From assembly GCF_008831285.2 (NCBI RefSeq), contig NC_045140.1, positions 15,870,370 to 15,932,369 on the forward strand: a stretch of DNA of 62,000 nt, given 5' to 3'. A model generated the notes under the pieces. It worked only from the letters and a program-made list of their open reading frames with translations. It made no database searches and was not told the DNA's origin. Position numbers and translations under genes: made by a program. Origin of the DNA: Nymphaea colorata. Lineage: Eukaryota; Streptophyta; Magnoliopsida; Nymphaeales; Nymphaeaceae. Within the stretch, counting starts at the first letter, position 1, and every line of letters begins with the position of its first letter. This document shows, piece by piece, positions 1 to 11,830 of this stretch.

Positions 1-49
1 TGAGACAGAGGAAACGATGGAATTCACACTCAATATGAGCATACTATGT

Positions 50-1385
50 TTGAGGGGTTTCATCTATTCTATGAATGGACTAGTATTTTGGTAATGAAAT
101 GGGCAAACATCTTTCAAGACCAAAGGGGGATTGGTTAGTTCCTCCTATGCTTACAAAGCCTAAAAACATAACAAGAGATGTCAAGTTTTTACACTGAAAT
201 AGTTCAAAAATGATCAACTTAACTCATACGCTTGTGTGCTCGTGTTGTACAAATAATATGACCTTAATTTACCCATAGTACCATACAAGCATCAGGCTTC
301 ATTTTCGCATCAATGTTGTCAAATCATAAAAGAGGATGTCTTTCAATTTCCAAAATATGAACACAAAGGAATCATCTCGACATCCTAGATAATCAAAAAA
401 AAGGAGCTGATATTGACCCCAGAACCAAACAGCGCGAAAGATAGTCGCATTCAATTCCTGAGAGTTTAGCCTTCGTGTCTTTCATCTCTTGGCAAGCATT
501 TTTGCTTTTTTTTCCTTTTTTTTCTTTTTTCTTTCTTTGGCATTCGGCTTTTGCCTTTTTTTCATTTGATTTTTTTTCTTTTCAGGCCGACCTTCACCTT
601 TGAGGGAACACCTCACCACCTCAAAGGCTACTACGAAGCTCCACCGCTTTGGTGGTTATGCATAGCTTTGTCACGTGTCCAACCCGCTTCACCTTACGAG
701 TTTTCGACGATCCAAAGGTTCATAAGTCATTTATCTTCGCGAAATAGACATAAATCAACTTTATGCCTACCCGGTACTCTCGATTACTGACTCAGAGGAA
801 CGACTACACAAGCCCCGAGCCCATCCCTCAACTCTCATTTTTTTACCTGTCAAGATCTTATAGAGCATTGTGGCTTCTCTCTCAGGATATTTTCATGCTA
901 AATCCTTGCAAATGCTTGAACACCAAAGTCAATACATTTCCTAGTCTTGACTTTCTTAGCTTCATAGGATTTTTCCTCACTGTTCATATCTAAGATTTTT
1001 TCAGCTTCCCTCTTCCATTGATTGACAAACAAAAAATTGAAATTTTCTCCCGCTACATGGTGAGATACCAAAAGTAAAGAAAAGACATATCATTGTGTGA
1101 GAAAACATTTTAAAATGTTTGTAAACAAAAAATTAAAAATTTTATCCAAAAGTCCTTGACATCAAATGGTATATCATTAGGAGGCAAAAACAATAAAACC
1201 TAAAGAGATGAGTGAATGCAAAACAAGATGGTTTGGCTGGGTAGAGGAATGAACTTCACCAACTCTATCCTAGAAATAGGATATTTTACATGCACGATTG
1301 GTTTAAGGGTGACGAGTTCTCATAAGTGTTGGGTCAGCAACTAATTGAAAGTTTTGCAAAAGGTTTGGGTTAAGCACTTTTCTTT
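50..1385. repeat. Dispersed repeat family A, copy 1
   Basis: This stretch aligns along its whole length with 48505-49855 in the same orientation, with many substitutions and small indels. It includes a T-rich tract at about 505-585. The best-conserved core is 585-900, which carries the motif gccgaccttcacctttgagg in both copies. I found no protease, reverse transcriptase or integrase motifs and no terminal repeats, so the class is unknown. It could be the non-coding part of a retroelement. The open frames here contain no recognisable domain. Confidence 0.75.
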
Positions 1386-2170
1386 TCCCGAACAAAGCCC
1401 AAGACAAACAGTCCTATGTGTTGGCTTTTGTAAAATCAAATGGTAAATGTTAACGACAACTATGGGATTGGACTTTGTTAGACTCTGGATGTAAGACTGT
1501 CCACCAAAATTTAACTAGTACTGTGTCCCGATCACATGAGAACTTTGTGAAATTCTGATTTTGCAAAAGGATAACAACACAGGGGACAAGTTCATCTTGA
1601 ACTTTCTCATAAAAATATAACCTTGTGGCAAGCAAACTTCCACAAATTCTCTTATTGTAAGGTATTCTTTGAAGAGGGTTGGATGATGGATCATTTATTA
1701 ATAAAGGAAAATTGCTACTTCCATAGCTCATTTTCCTACATAGCTAAAAGACCATTTCCAGGACTAAGTTGGATTGGCTTTAATGGATTAAGATGATTTT
1801 AATCACAAGCTCAGGTCTAAGATCAAATGCAACAAGAGGCTCGCAAGGATTTCTTCACTCGTGCATATACTTACAAAGGTCCTAAATATACGACTCAAAT
1901 TGTGGTTTTCATATCTAAAATACAGCTAAAGGGCATACTAAACCAGAGGCCACACCTCTAGATAGCACAAACAAAACTTGATAAGAGACAATCCTCTTAG
2001 CATTAATACACAAAAACAATACGCAGACATCAAAACAAAAACACCATACATGTCCTAAGGAGCCTTCATCTCCCTAAGTGGAAATTCTTTAACCTGTAAA
2101 CAGGTTCAGAATTTTACTCTATTTGTTAGATATACAAAGGCCTAAAAGTTAAAGAAAAATCAGAAATAGG
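1386..2170. other. No gene recognised
   Basis: AT-rich sequence. A 93-codon open frame on the minus strand (1450-1731) has no motif I recognise and does not look like a typical plant protein. I see no splice context, repeat or RNA gene here. Confidence 0.5.
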
Positions 2171-2179
2171 AACTAGAAA

Positions 2180-3010
2180 GATTGAAAAAACACTAAAAAA
2201 AGGTACAATTGATAATATCTTTTCTACAGGGCATTAATAATCTGAGAATGGAGCAGAAAATTCTGGTTTTCAGAATCATAGTTCCCAAGAAACAGAAACG
2301 AGGAACAGTATAGAAATCTGTCAAAACCACTAAAAGCTCAAAAAGTCCTAAATTTTGTGGGATGACATCAGAGATAGTAGAGAAATATCATACCAAAAAT
2401 CAGACCCACATTCAGACTTTAATTCATAAAACGAAAGTAAAAAAATGTTCTACCTAAAACAGGGGCAGACTTTTCCAGTTCTGATAGGTTCACATACCCA
2501 GGTTAATAAAAAACATTATATTGTAAAGAGTTTATACCAAAACTAAGTGCTTTTTACCTCTACAGAAAAAGAGGATATCAGAAAACCAAAATTCAAATTT
2601 TTTTGAACAATTTGGGTATTTATTTCGGGTTTTTCAATTTAGCATAGTTTCTATACAAAAGTAGAACATGTTCACAAAATCATTTTTTTTTCACAAGAAA
2701 GAAAATCAAAACATAAAATATTTATACTCTATTAAGTTTGCAACCAAGATGAACATGCAACGCTCAAGCACAAAGGGCAGAATAACACAAATAACAAGAA
2801 AAACAAATGTAAAGTACTTATTGGAAAAATCAAAACATGTTCGTCTAAAACTTACCTGTGTATTCGCTCCCCACCAGTGCAAATTCAAGAAAAAGTTAGA
2901 CAAGTGAGCCGAGAACAACATGCAAGTGAATCCTATGCATACTAACTATGTTAAAAACCTATATTTTCTAACTAAAGGAAAGCGATTAAATTAAAATCAT
3001 AAGTCATGTG
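2180..3010. repeat. Dispersed repeat family B, copy 1
   Basis: This segment resembles about 7680-8480 in the same orientation. The clearest shared parts are about 2850-3000 and 8315-8480. On the minus strand both contain a good splice-donor-like site, acacag|gtaagt near 2853 and ggacag|gtaagt near 8322. The copies are heavily diverged. No coding domain was found. The shared donor may mean both derive from an exon-intron border of one gene or transposon. Confidence 0.45.
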
Positions 3011-3696
3011 CAGACGACCCCCACAAAGCATGACTATTAAACTAAATAGACCAACAAAGGGGTTGTCTTTTCATTTTACCCAACGGATTGAAACTTTTAG
3101 TGCTGCCAAGATGAAGATCCAGAGAAAATTTTACCAACCTGCCTTAGTATCACCATAAAAAACAAGAAGATTAGGAATCTTTTTTTTTGGAAATAACTGA
3201 ATATCATCATAAGTACCACAACGGAAACATCATCATACAATAAGTATCACAAAATATCAAAAGATTCTAAAATCAATACCAGTACATCCACAGATTTTTT
3301 TGTTTTTTTTTTTTTTGACAAATTCTAAATCAATACCGGTCCATCTACAACCATTCCCATCTTCGGTCGATTGCCTCTCTCTTCTTCTTCCTCCTCCTGA
3401 GCCGCCTTATGCTTCCATCGATCCTTCCCTGCGACCACCGGCGGTAGAAGAAGCGGAGGCTGCGTCTTCCGCCAAAGCATTTAGCAGATCCAAGCCCAAA
3501 TGGGCTTTCTATTTCGTCCCACCCCCGTTGTTTCCTAAAATATGTTTACAGAAACAGAACCAACGGATATATTTTTTTTAATGTAACGTTTGATGGGCAG
3601 GAAAAAATTTTATTCCCATTGCTGCAAGGAATTTCCTACCGATCAAACATGGTACAAAAGGAAATCACATTGGTTTTACATTGCAACGGAATTTAT
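3011..3696. other. Intergenic, with a small GC-rich pocket
   Basis: Mostly AT-rich with homopolymer tracts (3181-3188, 3295-3315). A GC-rich pocket at about 3390-3470 looks like a 5'-UTR or a CpG-rich gene start. The open frames through it (plus strand 3300-3581) carry no recognisable domain. I could not attach it to any gene. Confidence 0.35.
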
Positions 3697-3800
3697 GCTT
3701 ACCACCCGAATCGGATTTATATTTAAATAAATAAAGTAAGCAAAGTCCGCTTACCACCCGAATCGGATTTATATTTAAATAAATAAAGTAAGCAAAGTCC
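3697..3800. repeat. 52-bp perfect tandem duplication
   Basis: Two adjacent 52-bp units start at 3697 and 3749. Each begins gcttaccacccgaatcgg and ends caaagtcc. I see no difference between the units, so the duplication is probably recent. Confidence 0.9.
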
Positions 3801-4875
3801 ATACATATTGAAAGTCTGTTGTTAACATATTGGTTTGGATTTGGATTGAGATTTAGCATAGGGTTCACATTACGAATGGAATTCAGATATGGTATGTACG
3901 TATATATATGAAAACCTTTTTTTTCCATTGCACTTGAATTAGAGCCTATTTTTAATTTAAATTATAAACCAAATATCTGAATCCCGTAAATGAGGTTGGG
4001 GAATAAGATTTGTTGACATCGCTACCAATAATTAGTTTGTTCGTTTTAACAAGGAGAGAATTCAATACCAAATAAATGCCCGTTCGTATCCAACTCATTT
4101 TGGCCACCCACCAAAATCGATCTATTATATGACAGATGGGATGCTTTAAGGTGATTCTTTTGTTTCCTTTGAGCTCTGAACTTTCTTTTCTGCATTCATC
4201 ACCATGCTTCCTGTTGTTCTTGACTGTCTATCTTGTCTGGGGTTTTGGAATTTTGTGGTTCACACTTCAAGCTTAGCTGTGAACTCAGCGACTAGTAGGT
4301 CCGTCTAATTGCCTAGTTGTCGTAGGTGCTGGTGAACAGATTAATCTCAAGGTATCAGTTGGTTCGGCCCATCACCAGTGATAGGGACTAGTTTTTGACC
4401 AACTAGTTTCCAAAGTGCATTTTCTTGTAAAAGATATGTTTAGAACCATGAACCATCAGACATAAAAATTTAGGAAGTTTCTTCTTTTCCTTATAGTTTC
4501 CCTTTAGCCTACCCCCGAGGCTCCAACCCTTTCTTTAGTGCCCTATCAATATTATTTTAGTGAACCATCTTAGACTTGACTCAGATCAACTACCCCTGAC
4601 GAGTCTTTTGAGGGCCTTGACCAACCTGACCAACCTGAGTTCGACTTCTGATCTTGATAACTAAGGTTCAAAATAGGATGGTCCCCTGGCCATCCAAAGC
4701 TTAGTCAAGCTATTGAAAGTATTATTAGTTTTTTTTTTCAAAGCAAATTTTATAATGTTTTTAATAAAGAAACCTTTATAATTAAAAAAAAAATATTTCA
4801 TAACAATTTATTCATGTGGTCTTGCGCGTTGTCTTGAGTTCCTAATGTAATCGATATGTTGCTTTTTGCTTGCAG
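3801..4875. other. No gene recognised upstream of the helicase exon
   Basis: AT-rich sequence with poly-T and poly-A tracts at 4729-4740 and 4784-4793. The last bases before 4876 form a splice-acceptor-like tract (a T-rich run, then cttgcag). No upstream helicase exon (motif I, GKT) was found by eye. Confidence 0.45.
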
Positions 4876-5284
4876 GGAAGCATTGTTGGACCCTCTACTA
4901 TCTAAGTATTCAGTTGTCATTGTTGATGAAGCTCATGAGAGGACAGTCCACACAGATGTGGTATTAGGCATTTTGAAAGGTGTTCAAAAATCAAGGTCAC
5001 AGCAAGTCATGAACAAGGACAATGTCAAGAAAATCGATAATATAGACTCCAATGAAGACACATCAATTGGAAGTGGAAGTGGTTGGAAGGGCCAAGCATC
5101 TCCCTCAGGTTGCCCTTTAAAGTTGATTGTCATGTCTGCTAGTCTTGATGCAAGGGGATTCTCTGAGTGCCTTGGTGGTGCAAAAGCTGTCCATATCCAA
5201 GGACGGAAATACCCTGTGGACATCCTGTATACTTACACTCCTCAGCAGGACTACATAGATGCAGCCTTGATTACCCTATTTCAG
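4876..5284 (+). CDS. Isolated exon of a DEAH-box RNA helicase (DEAH10/RID1-like, DHX33-type)
   Basis: The exon is open for 136 codons between an acceptor (tgcag at 4871-4875) and a donor (cag|gtactt after 5284). It encodes helicase motif II with the DEAH box in VVIVDEAHERTVHTD, then motif III as MSASLDA (usually SAT), then RKYPVDILYT before the linker to the C-terminal RecA domain. HERTVHTD is typical of the DHX33/plant DEAH10 group, which acts in rRNA and pre-mRNA processing in the nucleus. Motif I upstream and motifs IV-VI downstream were not seen nearby, although a full protein needs about 650-700 residues. A serine/glycine-rich insert lies at about 5040-5100. It is either a true exon between giant introns or a captured or duplicated fragment. 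No stop or frameshift is visible. Confidence 0.85.
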
Positions 5285-6366
5285 GTACTTATGGATTGAA
5301 ATTTATTTGTACTTATTTTTTTATTTCTTTTGTTTGAAATTCAAGGAATTTTTTTTTGAAGGCGTTTATAGTACAACCTCTTATGAAGTCTTCTTCCATA
5401 ACTAAATTCTGTTTCCTGTCTGCGGCAAAACAAAGTGGTATCAGTATAATATACACAAAAAGTATTCTTTCCAATGGACAAGTCTTACCTCCCGTTGAAG
5501 TAAATTACATTCACATTTGGGTCCATTTTTACAGAGAAGCGGTTTTCCATTTGTATGGTTCAGCTTCAAATTTTCCTCTAATGGGATTCCAGCCATCAAT
5601 TTTGTTTCTTCAGGAAATGGACACAAACTGAAGACTGCAAGAGAAGCAAAAACAAATTTTAGTTGAAAATCGTCTTGCTACTTTCTTGCAAATGCTTTTG
5701 TTGATATTTTGTGGGTGTAAGAAGTTGGCATAATGGGTTTATACTCCCTGAGTTTCTAATTGGGAAGTGTGAACCACAAAATTTTTCAACAACGAAATGG
5801 TGTTTTTCTAAGAATTTGATGTCTGTAGTGCAAAAGGTGCACGGTAAGTTGGCAACATGCTTCATAAAGCTGAGCCTTTCTTGAAGCCTTCGTATACGTT
5901 ATTTCTTCCTGCTTATGTGATTACACCCTTTTCTTTACTCAAAACTCAAAAGGCAGCTTTCTGTGCCTGCATAAACTAAGGGATGGGATCCAGTAATGTG
6001 AGACTTGTCGTTTTGAAGGCTGACATAGTAAGCATATTTCAGCAACAAGAGATTTTTTTTTTTTTTTGGTTTTGGTAGTAATTCTTTTATATGTTGTGCA
6101 GTATGGTTGTGTCCTGTGTCTTTCGACATTTTCTCCTTTTGAAAACTAGGTTTTGATAAAATTGGGTTTTTCTTTTTCTCAAACTCATTTTTTAATGTCA
6201 CCTGAAAACTATAAGAACTCCACTTTGAAAAGAGTGCTAATCGAAACACGTTGTTAGGGGTGGGCAGATTTCTTTTAGGTGTATTGTTGCCATCAAAGTA
6301 CTCTCGTCTCATTTGAGTAGAAACAATCACTTTAAAAGGGAGCGATAAGATCATGCACAACCAAAC

Positions 6367-6370
<4 letters not shown>
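5285..6370. other. No gene recognised downstream of the helicase exon
   Basis: The sequence after the donor at 5285 is AT-rich. I looked for the next expected helicase segment (PGDILVFLTGQ-like) and did not find it. The open frames at 5356-5631 and 5935-6423 carry no domain, and the latter is partly the antisense of a GA microsatellite. Confidence 0.45.

Positions 6371-6417
<47 letters not shown>
6371..6417. repeat. (GA)n microsatellite
   Basis: About 23 uninterrupted GA units. Confidence 0.97.
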
Positions 6418-6418
<1 letters not shown>

Positions 6419-6591
6419 AACATGAGTTTGAGATTACCTTCATCCAGATTGGATAGTACACCTGACCTGCACTTGATGACATCTTCACCACCATCAGCAT
6501 GAGCAGCACTTGATCACAACTTCACCACCACCAGCACTACCACTCTTGCTCTATCCACTGCATCAATTGCAGGGAAGCGTCTTCTAAAAAC

Positions 6592-6780
6592 ATGAGCAAT
6601 GGTTACAGGGGCATTATAAAAGTTTGTAGTCATTATAAAAATATATAAAAAATCATGTAAAACAAAAACAATTGCTATCATGTTTAGAAAAAATAATGCA
6701 AAAAATAAACTCAAGATAATGGTAGCTTTAAACAGGCTGAAATAATTGCCAAAAGGTCTATGAAAGACAAAAATTTTACA
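6592..6780. repeat. Dispersed repeat family C, copy 1
   Basis: About 170-190 bp, nearly the same as 51281-51452 in the same orientation, beginning gagcaatggttacagggg. On the minus strand it keeps an open, very hydrophobic frame in both copies, with a cag acceptor-like site after a T-rich tract. I do not recognise the frame as a protein. In copy 2 the repeat is joined directly to another repeat (R1b). Confidence 0.75.
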
Positions 6781-6964
6781 AGTTGAAACCATACTTCCAA
6801 AATTTTCAAAAATTGTAAAATGTGTTAAGCTCATTAAATCCTATTATTTTACTTGTAAAATGTTAGAGTTTACAAAAACTTGTGAAAGTTGTAAATTTTG
6901 TAAATTAAAAACAATTTGCAATGTATGAGCTTTGTAAACTAGAAAAACTGATGATGAACTTGAA

Positions 6965-7150
6965 GGTCGCCTTACCAAAATTGTTCATCTGAATGATGAA
7001 ACAAATGTCGAAGAACTCATCAAAGTGTTCATAATGATCCTCATGAGACAACCCATCAAATGATGGTAACATTTGAATCAAATGGGGTTCAACCTCAAAG
7101 TTGTATGTTGCAATCTTAGGTCTTCTGATTGCAGAAATTTGTTGCAGGAT
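6965..7150 (-). pseudogene. Ty3/gypsy retrotransposon gag relic
   Basis: On the minus strand the frame reads through a typical plant Ty3/gypsy gag N-terminal region: an arginine/proline-rich start, a NFEVEPHLIQ-like stretch, then FDGLSHEDHYEHFDEFFDIC. This corresponds to the family pattern F-x-G-L-x-x-E-D-P-x-x-H-x-x-x-F-x-x-I-C. The similarity stops about ten residues later, where RLRLFPFSL would be expected. I saw no matching nucleocapsid, protease or polymerase segments nearby. It is a short fragment of an old element in antisense orientation. Confidence 0.7.
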
Positions 7151-7679
7151 GCATGAACAAAATATTCTATGACAGGATGGATCTAGGGTCCTGGATTTTG
7201 TGTGAATCTCAACGTCACATTGTTCCCATTATTAGCAACACCTTCTTCACTTTAAATTGGAAGGCCTTTTGAGTGTCCTTGTCTTATCAGGACACTTTTT
7301 GCTTCCGATTCAAATTGATGAAGAATCGTTCCTAAAGTTTTTTGCCATAGCGTACATTACGAATACCCTTGGTGAATGAACCAGTTCCTACTTATGGCTT
7401 CTAGCCTAGCCTACCTCCTGTGAAAGGACAAGCCATAGTCCTAAGTCCTAACTCAGCGGGTTCACAACAAAATAACTTTTGCTAGGCATGAACAGTGCAA
7501 ACAATACTACAAACAAAAAATGCACCAAAAGCAAGCAAACAAGAAATAAACAGAGTAAATATTTTCACCCTTGGCCACCCTGCACTTTCATGAGGTACAT
7601 ACAATTCATGACAAGTTCTGTAATGCAAAAAAATTACAAAGATACAGACGTCCAAATATCCACCATTAATATGAAATAA
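7151..7679. other. No gene recognised
   Basis: Possibly the decayed 5' part of the same gypsy element, because it lies upstream of the gag relic on the minus strand. I found no primer-binding site or LTR border. Confidence 0.35.
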
Positions 7680-8480
7680 AAGATAATTCTCCTAAAGAAA
7701 ACAATAGAATAAAAAAACCAACAGAAAATTAAAAATCAAGGAATTTGATTTAGAAAACAGGGAAAACATAATTCTGTTTTCACAGAGAAGAAACATGGAT
7801 TTTGCCAGAAATTCAATCTCTCTCTTTCTGCAACTCCAAAATTTCCGAACTTTTTGGCACACTTCCCAGAAGTATTTAGAAAGTTACTGACCAAAAATGA
7901 GCCCAGAGTGCTAACTTCAACCTTCTAAACTGTGTTCAAAAAGCCTCTATTCTGTTACATCGACAAGCTTTCTTTGTTTTTGATAGTTTGAAATCAACAT
8001 GTTAAAATGGGGATTCTTCTGAAAATATTTTACTTAAGTAGCCTTTGGTCTTTCTTTTAAACACATAAGATATGCCCAAACCAAAAATTAGAAATTTTCA
8101 ACCAGATTCAATATTTTTAAATGAATTTAAATTTCAAACAACCTTCTGTTGAAGAATAAAACATGTAGGTTGGAAACCAGAGCTTTTCTTTTCTGTTTTT
8201 TATGGCTAGAAAGATGCACAAGGTACTCTAAAACATGCAAGCACTCAGGAACAACAAAAAACATACAAATAAACTTTAACAAAATGAAAGCTCAAAAAAT
8301 TTAAAACAGAACTAGCACTTACCTGTCCACTCGCCCATTTTCATGCAATCACCATAACAACTTAAGAAAAGTGAGCCTAGAAACGTAATGCATATGAATC
8401 TACATGTAACTGACTATATTCAAAACCTATATGTAACTAACTAACTAATCTAACCTTAGAAAGCAATAAAAATATCAATA
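7680..8480. repeat. Dispersed repeat family B, copy 2
   Basis: Diverged relative of 2180-3010. The best match is 8315-8480, including a minus-strand donor-like ggacag|gtaagt near 8322. See the first copy for details. Confidence 0.45.
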
Positions 8481-9904
8481 AAGTCATTCTAATACTTGGA
8501 AGTCCAAATACAACAAGCTTCATATATGATCAAAACAGCTTTAAAAAAAAATCAGATCCAAACAACTTCACAACAATCAATATTGAGGCATCAACAAATT
8601 CAAAACCCTATAGACAGGGACCAGACAACTTCATATATGGTCTGAGATTCTGAATGTTTCCACAAAAAAAAAAGATTGAACACTTCACCTTCCAACAACA
8701 TGATCTTCTACAACACTTACGATCAGACCCACAATAGATCTCCCTCTCCACACACACAATCAGACACACTTTTGATTTCTATTCCACCACGAATGCTCTG
8801 ATCCCCATCTGATTTTTCCAACAGCAATGCATCAGATATGTGCCCATATACACGATGTCCACAAGTTTTAGATTTACCTGGGCAATCAAGAGAAAGAGGC
8901 ATTGCTGCATTGCGGTTGCAACTGATCAGATCCAAGATCACCAGATCTCCTAGATTATCGGTAGATTTTGGTGATTAACACATCCAGGAAGGAGACTACG
9001 ACAATTAAGAAAACACCCACAATCGAGATATGTTAGATCACATCTGGAGATGGTGTCAGATGGCCTTCGATTCAAGCTACAGTTGATTCCATGTTGACAA
9101 TGAAGGAGGAGAATCAGAAAAAATGTCCTTTATTAACTCTAAGACTATTAGTTCATTCTAATCTGGTTCCACATCAAGAAGTAGCATACTCCTCGTCCAG
9201 CTTGAGGCACGAACCATGTGCCTCATATGCAATCAAATTAAAATTTGAATAACTTAAAAAACAGTCACTTTAAAATAGAACTTTGGGGATGAAAAAAATA
9301 AAAATGGATGAGAACCAACATAATTTAGAGACAAAGCAATTCAACTTCTAGACATTCGATAGAAAAATCATACAAAAAAAGCCATCACCTTATAACAATC
9401 AAAGCCACTGCAGATACGAAACCCAAGCACGAATTCAGTGAACGAACGCATACACACTCAAAAGGGGTAAAAGGAAACCTTAGGAGAGTGTGGTTTTCAG
9501 CAACATTCAACTAACATTTTATGTCATTCATGGAAAAGCTCTCAACATAATAACATAATAGAGGAAGACTATGAACATAACATTGGATGAAAGTTGTGAA
9601 ACAAATGAGAAATACACGACAAACAAAGGAAATCAAATACAAATCAGCCAAGCGAATCATCGATTTGTGGGTTCACGGAAGGAACTTAACAGAGCACAAA
9701 AGGCTATACTGCAACTACAGAGAATCGAGCAAAATGATGCATCCGCAGGAAAAATTTTACTCTGATGAGACGAAAGAAAAAGGTTCAAGAGAAAAAATGG
9801 CAAACAACATGAATAAGATGGAAATGTGAGAGAGAAAAAGAGAGTAGTTCATTTAATGGGCAGTGGTTTGGGTATGAAGGAAAGAAGGAAGAAACAAACG
9901 ATAC
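8481..9904. other. No gene recognised
   Basis: AT-rich sequence with short open frames (minus 8723-8941; plus 9571-9829) that carry no domain. It could be intron if the possible exon at 9905-9963 is real. Confidence 0.35.
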
Positions 9905-9963
9905 CTCAAAACCAGACCCTCCGATGGCTGCCAAGGAGGGGAGTAGGCGGCGAAGGGGTTCAT
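9905..9963 (-). CDS. Possible 5' coding exon of an unidentified minus-strand gene
   Basis: A GC-rich block of about 9905-10140 looks like a plant gene start. On the minus strand an ATG at 9963-9961 opens a short frame, MNPFAAYSPPWQPSEGLVLR, ending at a donor-like gag|gtatcg (intron from 9904 downward). The sequence upstream of the ATG contains agccctaaacc, a telo-box-like element often found near starts of plant translation genes. No second exon was identified, so the product is unknown. It may be a remnant. Confidence 0.3.
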
Positions 9964-10157
9964 TTGAGAAGGTTTAGGGCTGCCGATCAGCCGATCTTCG
10001 ACGGCCTTTGCCGGCTGCGAGCGATTCAAAATTAGGTTCGTCGGATTCGCAAACCCAAGGAACCTGAGAAAAGGGTCGCCGAAGCCGGAAAAGCTCGTTG
10101 CATTCAACCGGCTCTACCTCTGCTTGAAACCACAAGCCCCACCCACGACAACGACCA

Positions 10158-10358
10158 GTGCGGGCTCTCTCTCTCTCTCTCCCTCTCTCTGCATTATCTC
10201 CCTCTCCCACACTATCGGCTTTCAAGAAAGAGATCTTCTGCTCTCCCTTTCCCGCAGCATTGGCTTTCAAGAAAGAGGCCTTCTGCGCTCTCTCTCCCGC
10301 GGCATTGGCTTTCAATAAAGCGGTCTTCTGCTCTCTCTCTCCCGCGGCAATGGCTTTA
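10158..10358. repeat. CT-rich tract followed by a 45-bp minisatellite (about 3.3 units)
   Basis: A CT-rich run (10164-10210) leads into units starting at 10214, 10259, 10304 and 10349. All have the form at(c/t)ggctttcaa...ctctccc..cgc. The unit is a multiple of three and stays open in several frames on both strands, giving 15-residue repeats such as ...ALAFKKEAFC... on the plus strand. Openness in many frames argues that this is a side effect of unit length. It lies just upstream of the possible minus-strand exon at 9905-9963. Confidence 0.85.
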
Positions 10359-10399
10359 CCCGCGAAACATTCAAGATGGCCGTTAAACTTCGAAGTCGG

Positions 10400-11490
10400 T
10401 AAATAAAATAAAAGGATAACATTACAGCTGTCCGTCTAAAAAAGGGAACTTCCTAAGTAGCGGAACGGAAAGGCGGTTAAGTCCAAACTAGCCTGCTCTA
10501 AAGAATATAAAAATGGAACCGAAATAACTCGCTTTCCATCCATTGGCACAAAGATCAAAGTGCATCTTGCAAGTGTCCTAATTAACAACAAAATATACTC
10601 GCACATACCACCATCTTCAATCTCATTGATAAATTAAGACGGCCACATTAAAAAATGAAGGACTCTGGTCGTGTATCGTCCCCATGTACTTGGAAGAAAA
10701 AAGATTGAAGTTTCTCAATTTATGAGGACAAAAAGAATTCACTTATTTTTTTTTAGATTTCGTATGTGCGGTGCGCCTCTTGTAAGCTGCAAATTAAAGT
10801 ATCAAAATAAGCTTAGCAAAGGAAGCCTCTTGGAGCTGCACTATGAATCTTTGCCTCTTAAATGCCGTTTGAGTGTGTCAATAAAGATCAGCTGGGAGCA
10901 ATTTCTTATTATCGCCAATGATGCCAACAAATCTAATTTAGATCTGATCTCCAGGCAACCAAGCGGCTTCAAATACATCATATATGGGAGACAAGAAAAC
11001 AAATTGAAATTCGAATAAGAAATCTGATCAAATTCAGATTGGATTAGGGTTCAAATTCATATTTAAATAATGCCTGGCTGGATTCAAACTTGGATACACA
11101 TCAAATTTAGTTTTAGATAAATATCATATATTGATGTCAACTGGATTGGGCAAATCTCCCCATTTCCCATGTAAGTGAAAATCCTCAAAGTGGTAAGCAA
11201 GTTTTGCCTATTTGGCTCTTGATATTAGCATAAAGAAAATGACATTCTTATTGTCATTTGTTTATAACTTAACAAAGACTACATTTAAACTTAGATGACT
11301 ATGATGAAGTAGAAGCTCTTTCAAGATACCATCATTCAAACTGGAGAGTTCTTTTAGTCCCATCATCTCTTGAAATTATGGCCAAAAGTTAGCCCCTTAC
11401 ATGATACTTCCTTTTTATCTTTTCTTTAATTTGACAAGTTAACTTCAGTATATCAGTAGTAAGATTGTGCCAAGGGATTCACTGTTTTTA
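10400..11490. other. No gene recognised
   Basis: AT-rich sequence. The plus-strand open frame 10671-11018 (115 codons) has no recognisable domain. The last part probably holds the promoter of the V-ATPase D locus, but I see no convincing TATA box. Confidence 0.4.
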
Positions 11491-11695
11491 TCGGGCGATT
11501 GAAGGAGACGTTCAAACTGAATCGCACGACGGATGGTTCATGGACAACTGAGATGTACGTTTCTTGTCGCAAAGGGTACTCGACGAGGGTCCGAACTCGG
11601 AAGCAGAATTCGGTTAGCATTTTGCATTTGAGGTTGGATTGTAAATCAGTGTTTCTATCGTCTCATCAAAAACTTTGGGTTGGAGAACGGAGAAG

Positions 11696-11826
11696 GTACT
11701 CCGTCTGATCAGGTTTTTATGCAATTAGATTGAAAGAATCATGATTTTGGGATTACTTGGGTGTAAAGATTTGTGTTCTTCTTGTTCGGAATCGTTCCGA
11801 TTAGGCTAGGGTTTAGGTATTGCCAG
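11696..11826 (+). other. 5'-UTR intron of the V-ATPase subunit D locus
   Basis: Splice-like borders gaag|gtactc (after 11695) and a T-rich tract then tgccag|gaag (before 11827) frame a 131-bp intron just 4 bp before the start codon at 11831. Its presence argues that this locus is not a retro-copy of a processed mRNA. Assignment is from sequence pattern only. Confidence 0.6.
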
Positions 11827-11830
11827 GAAG

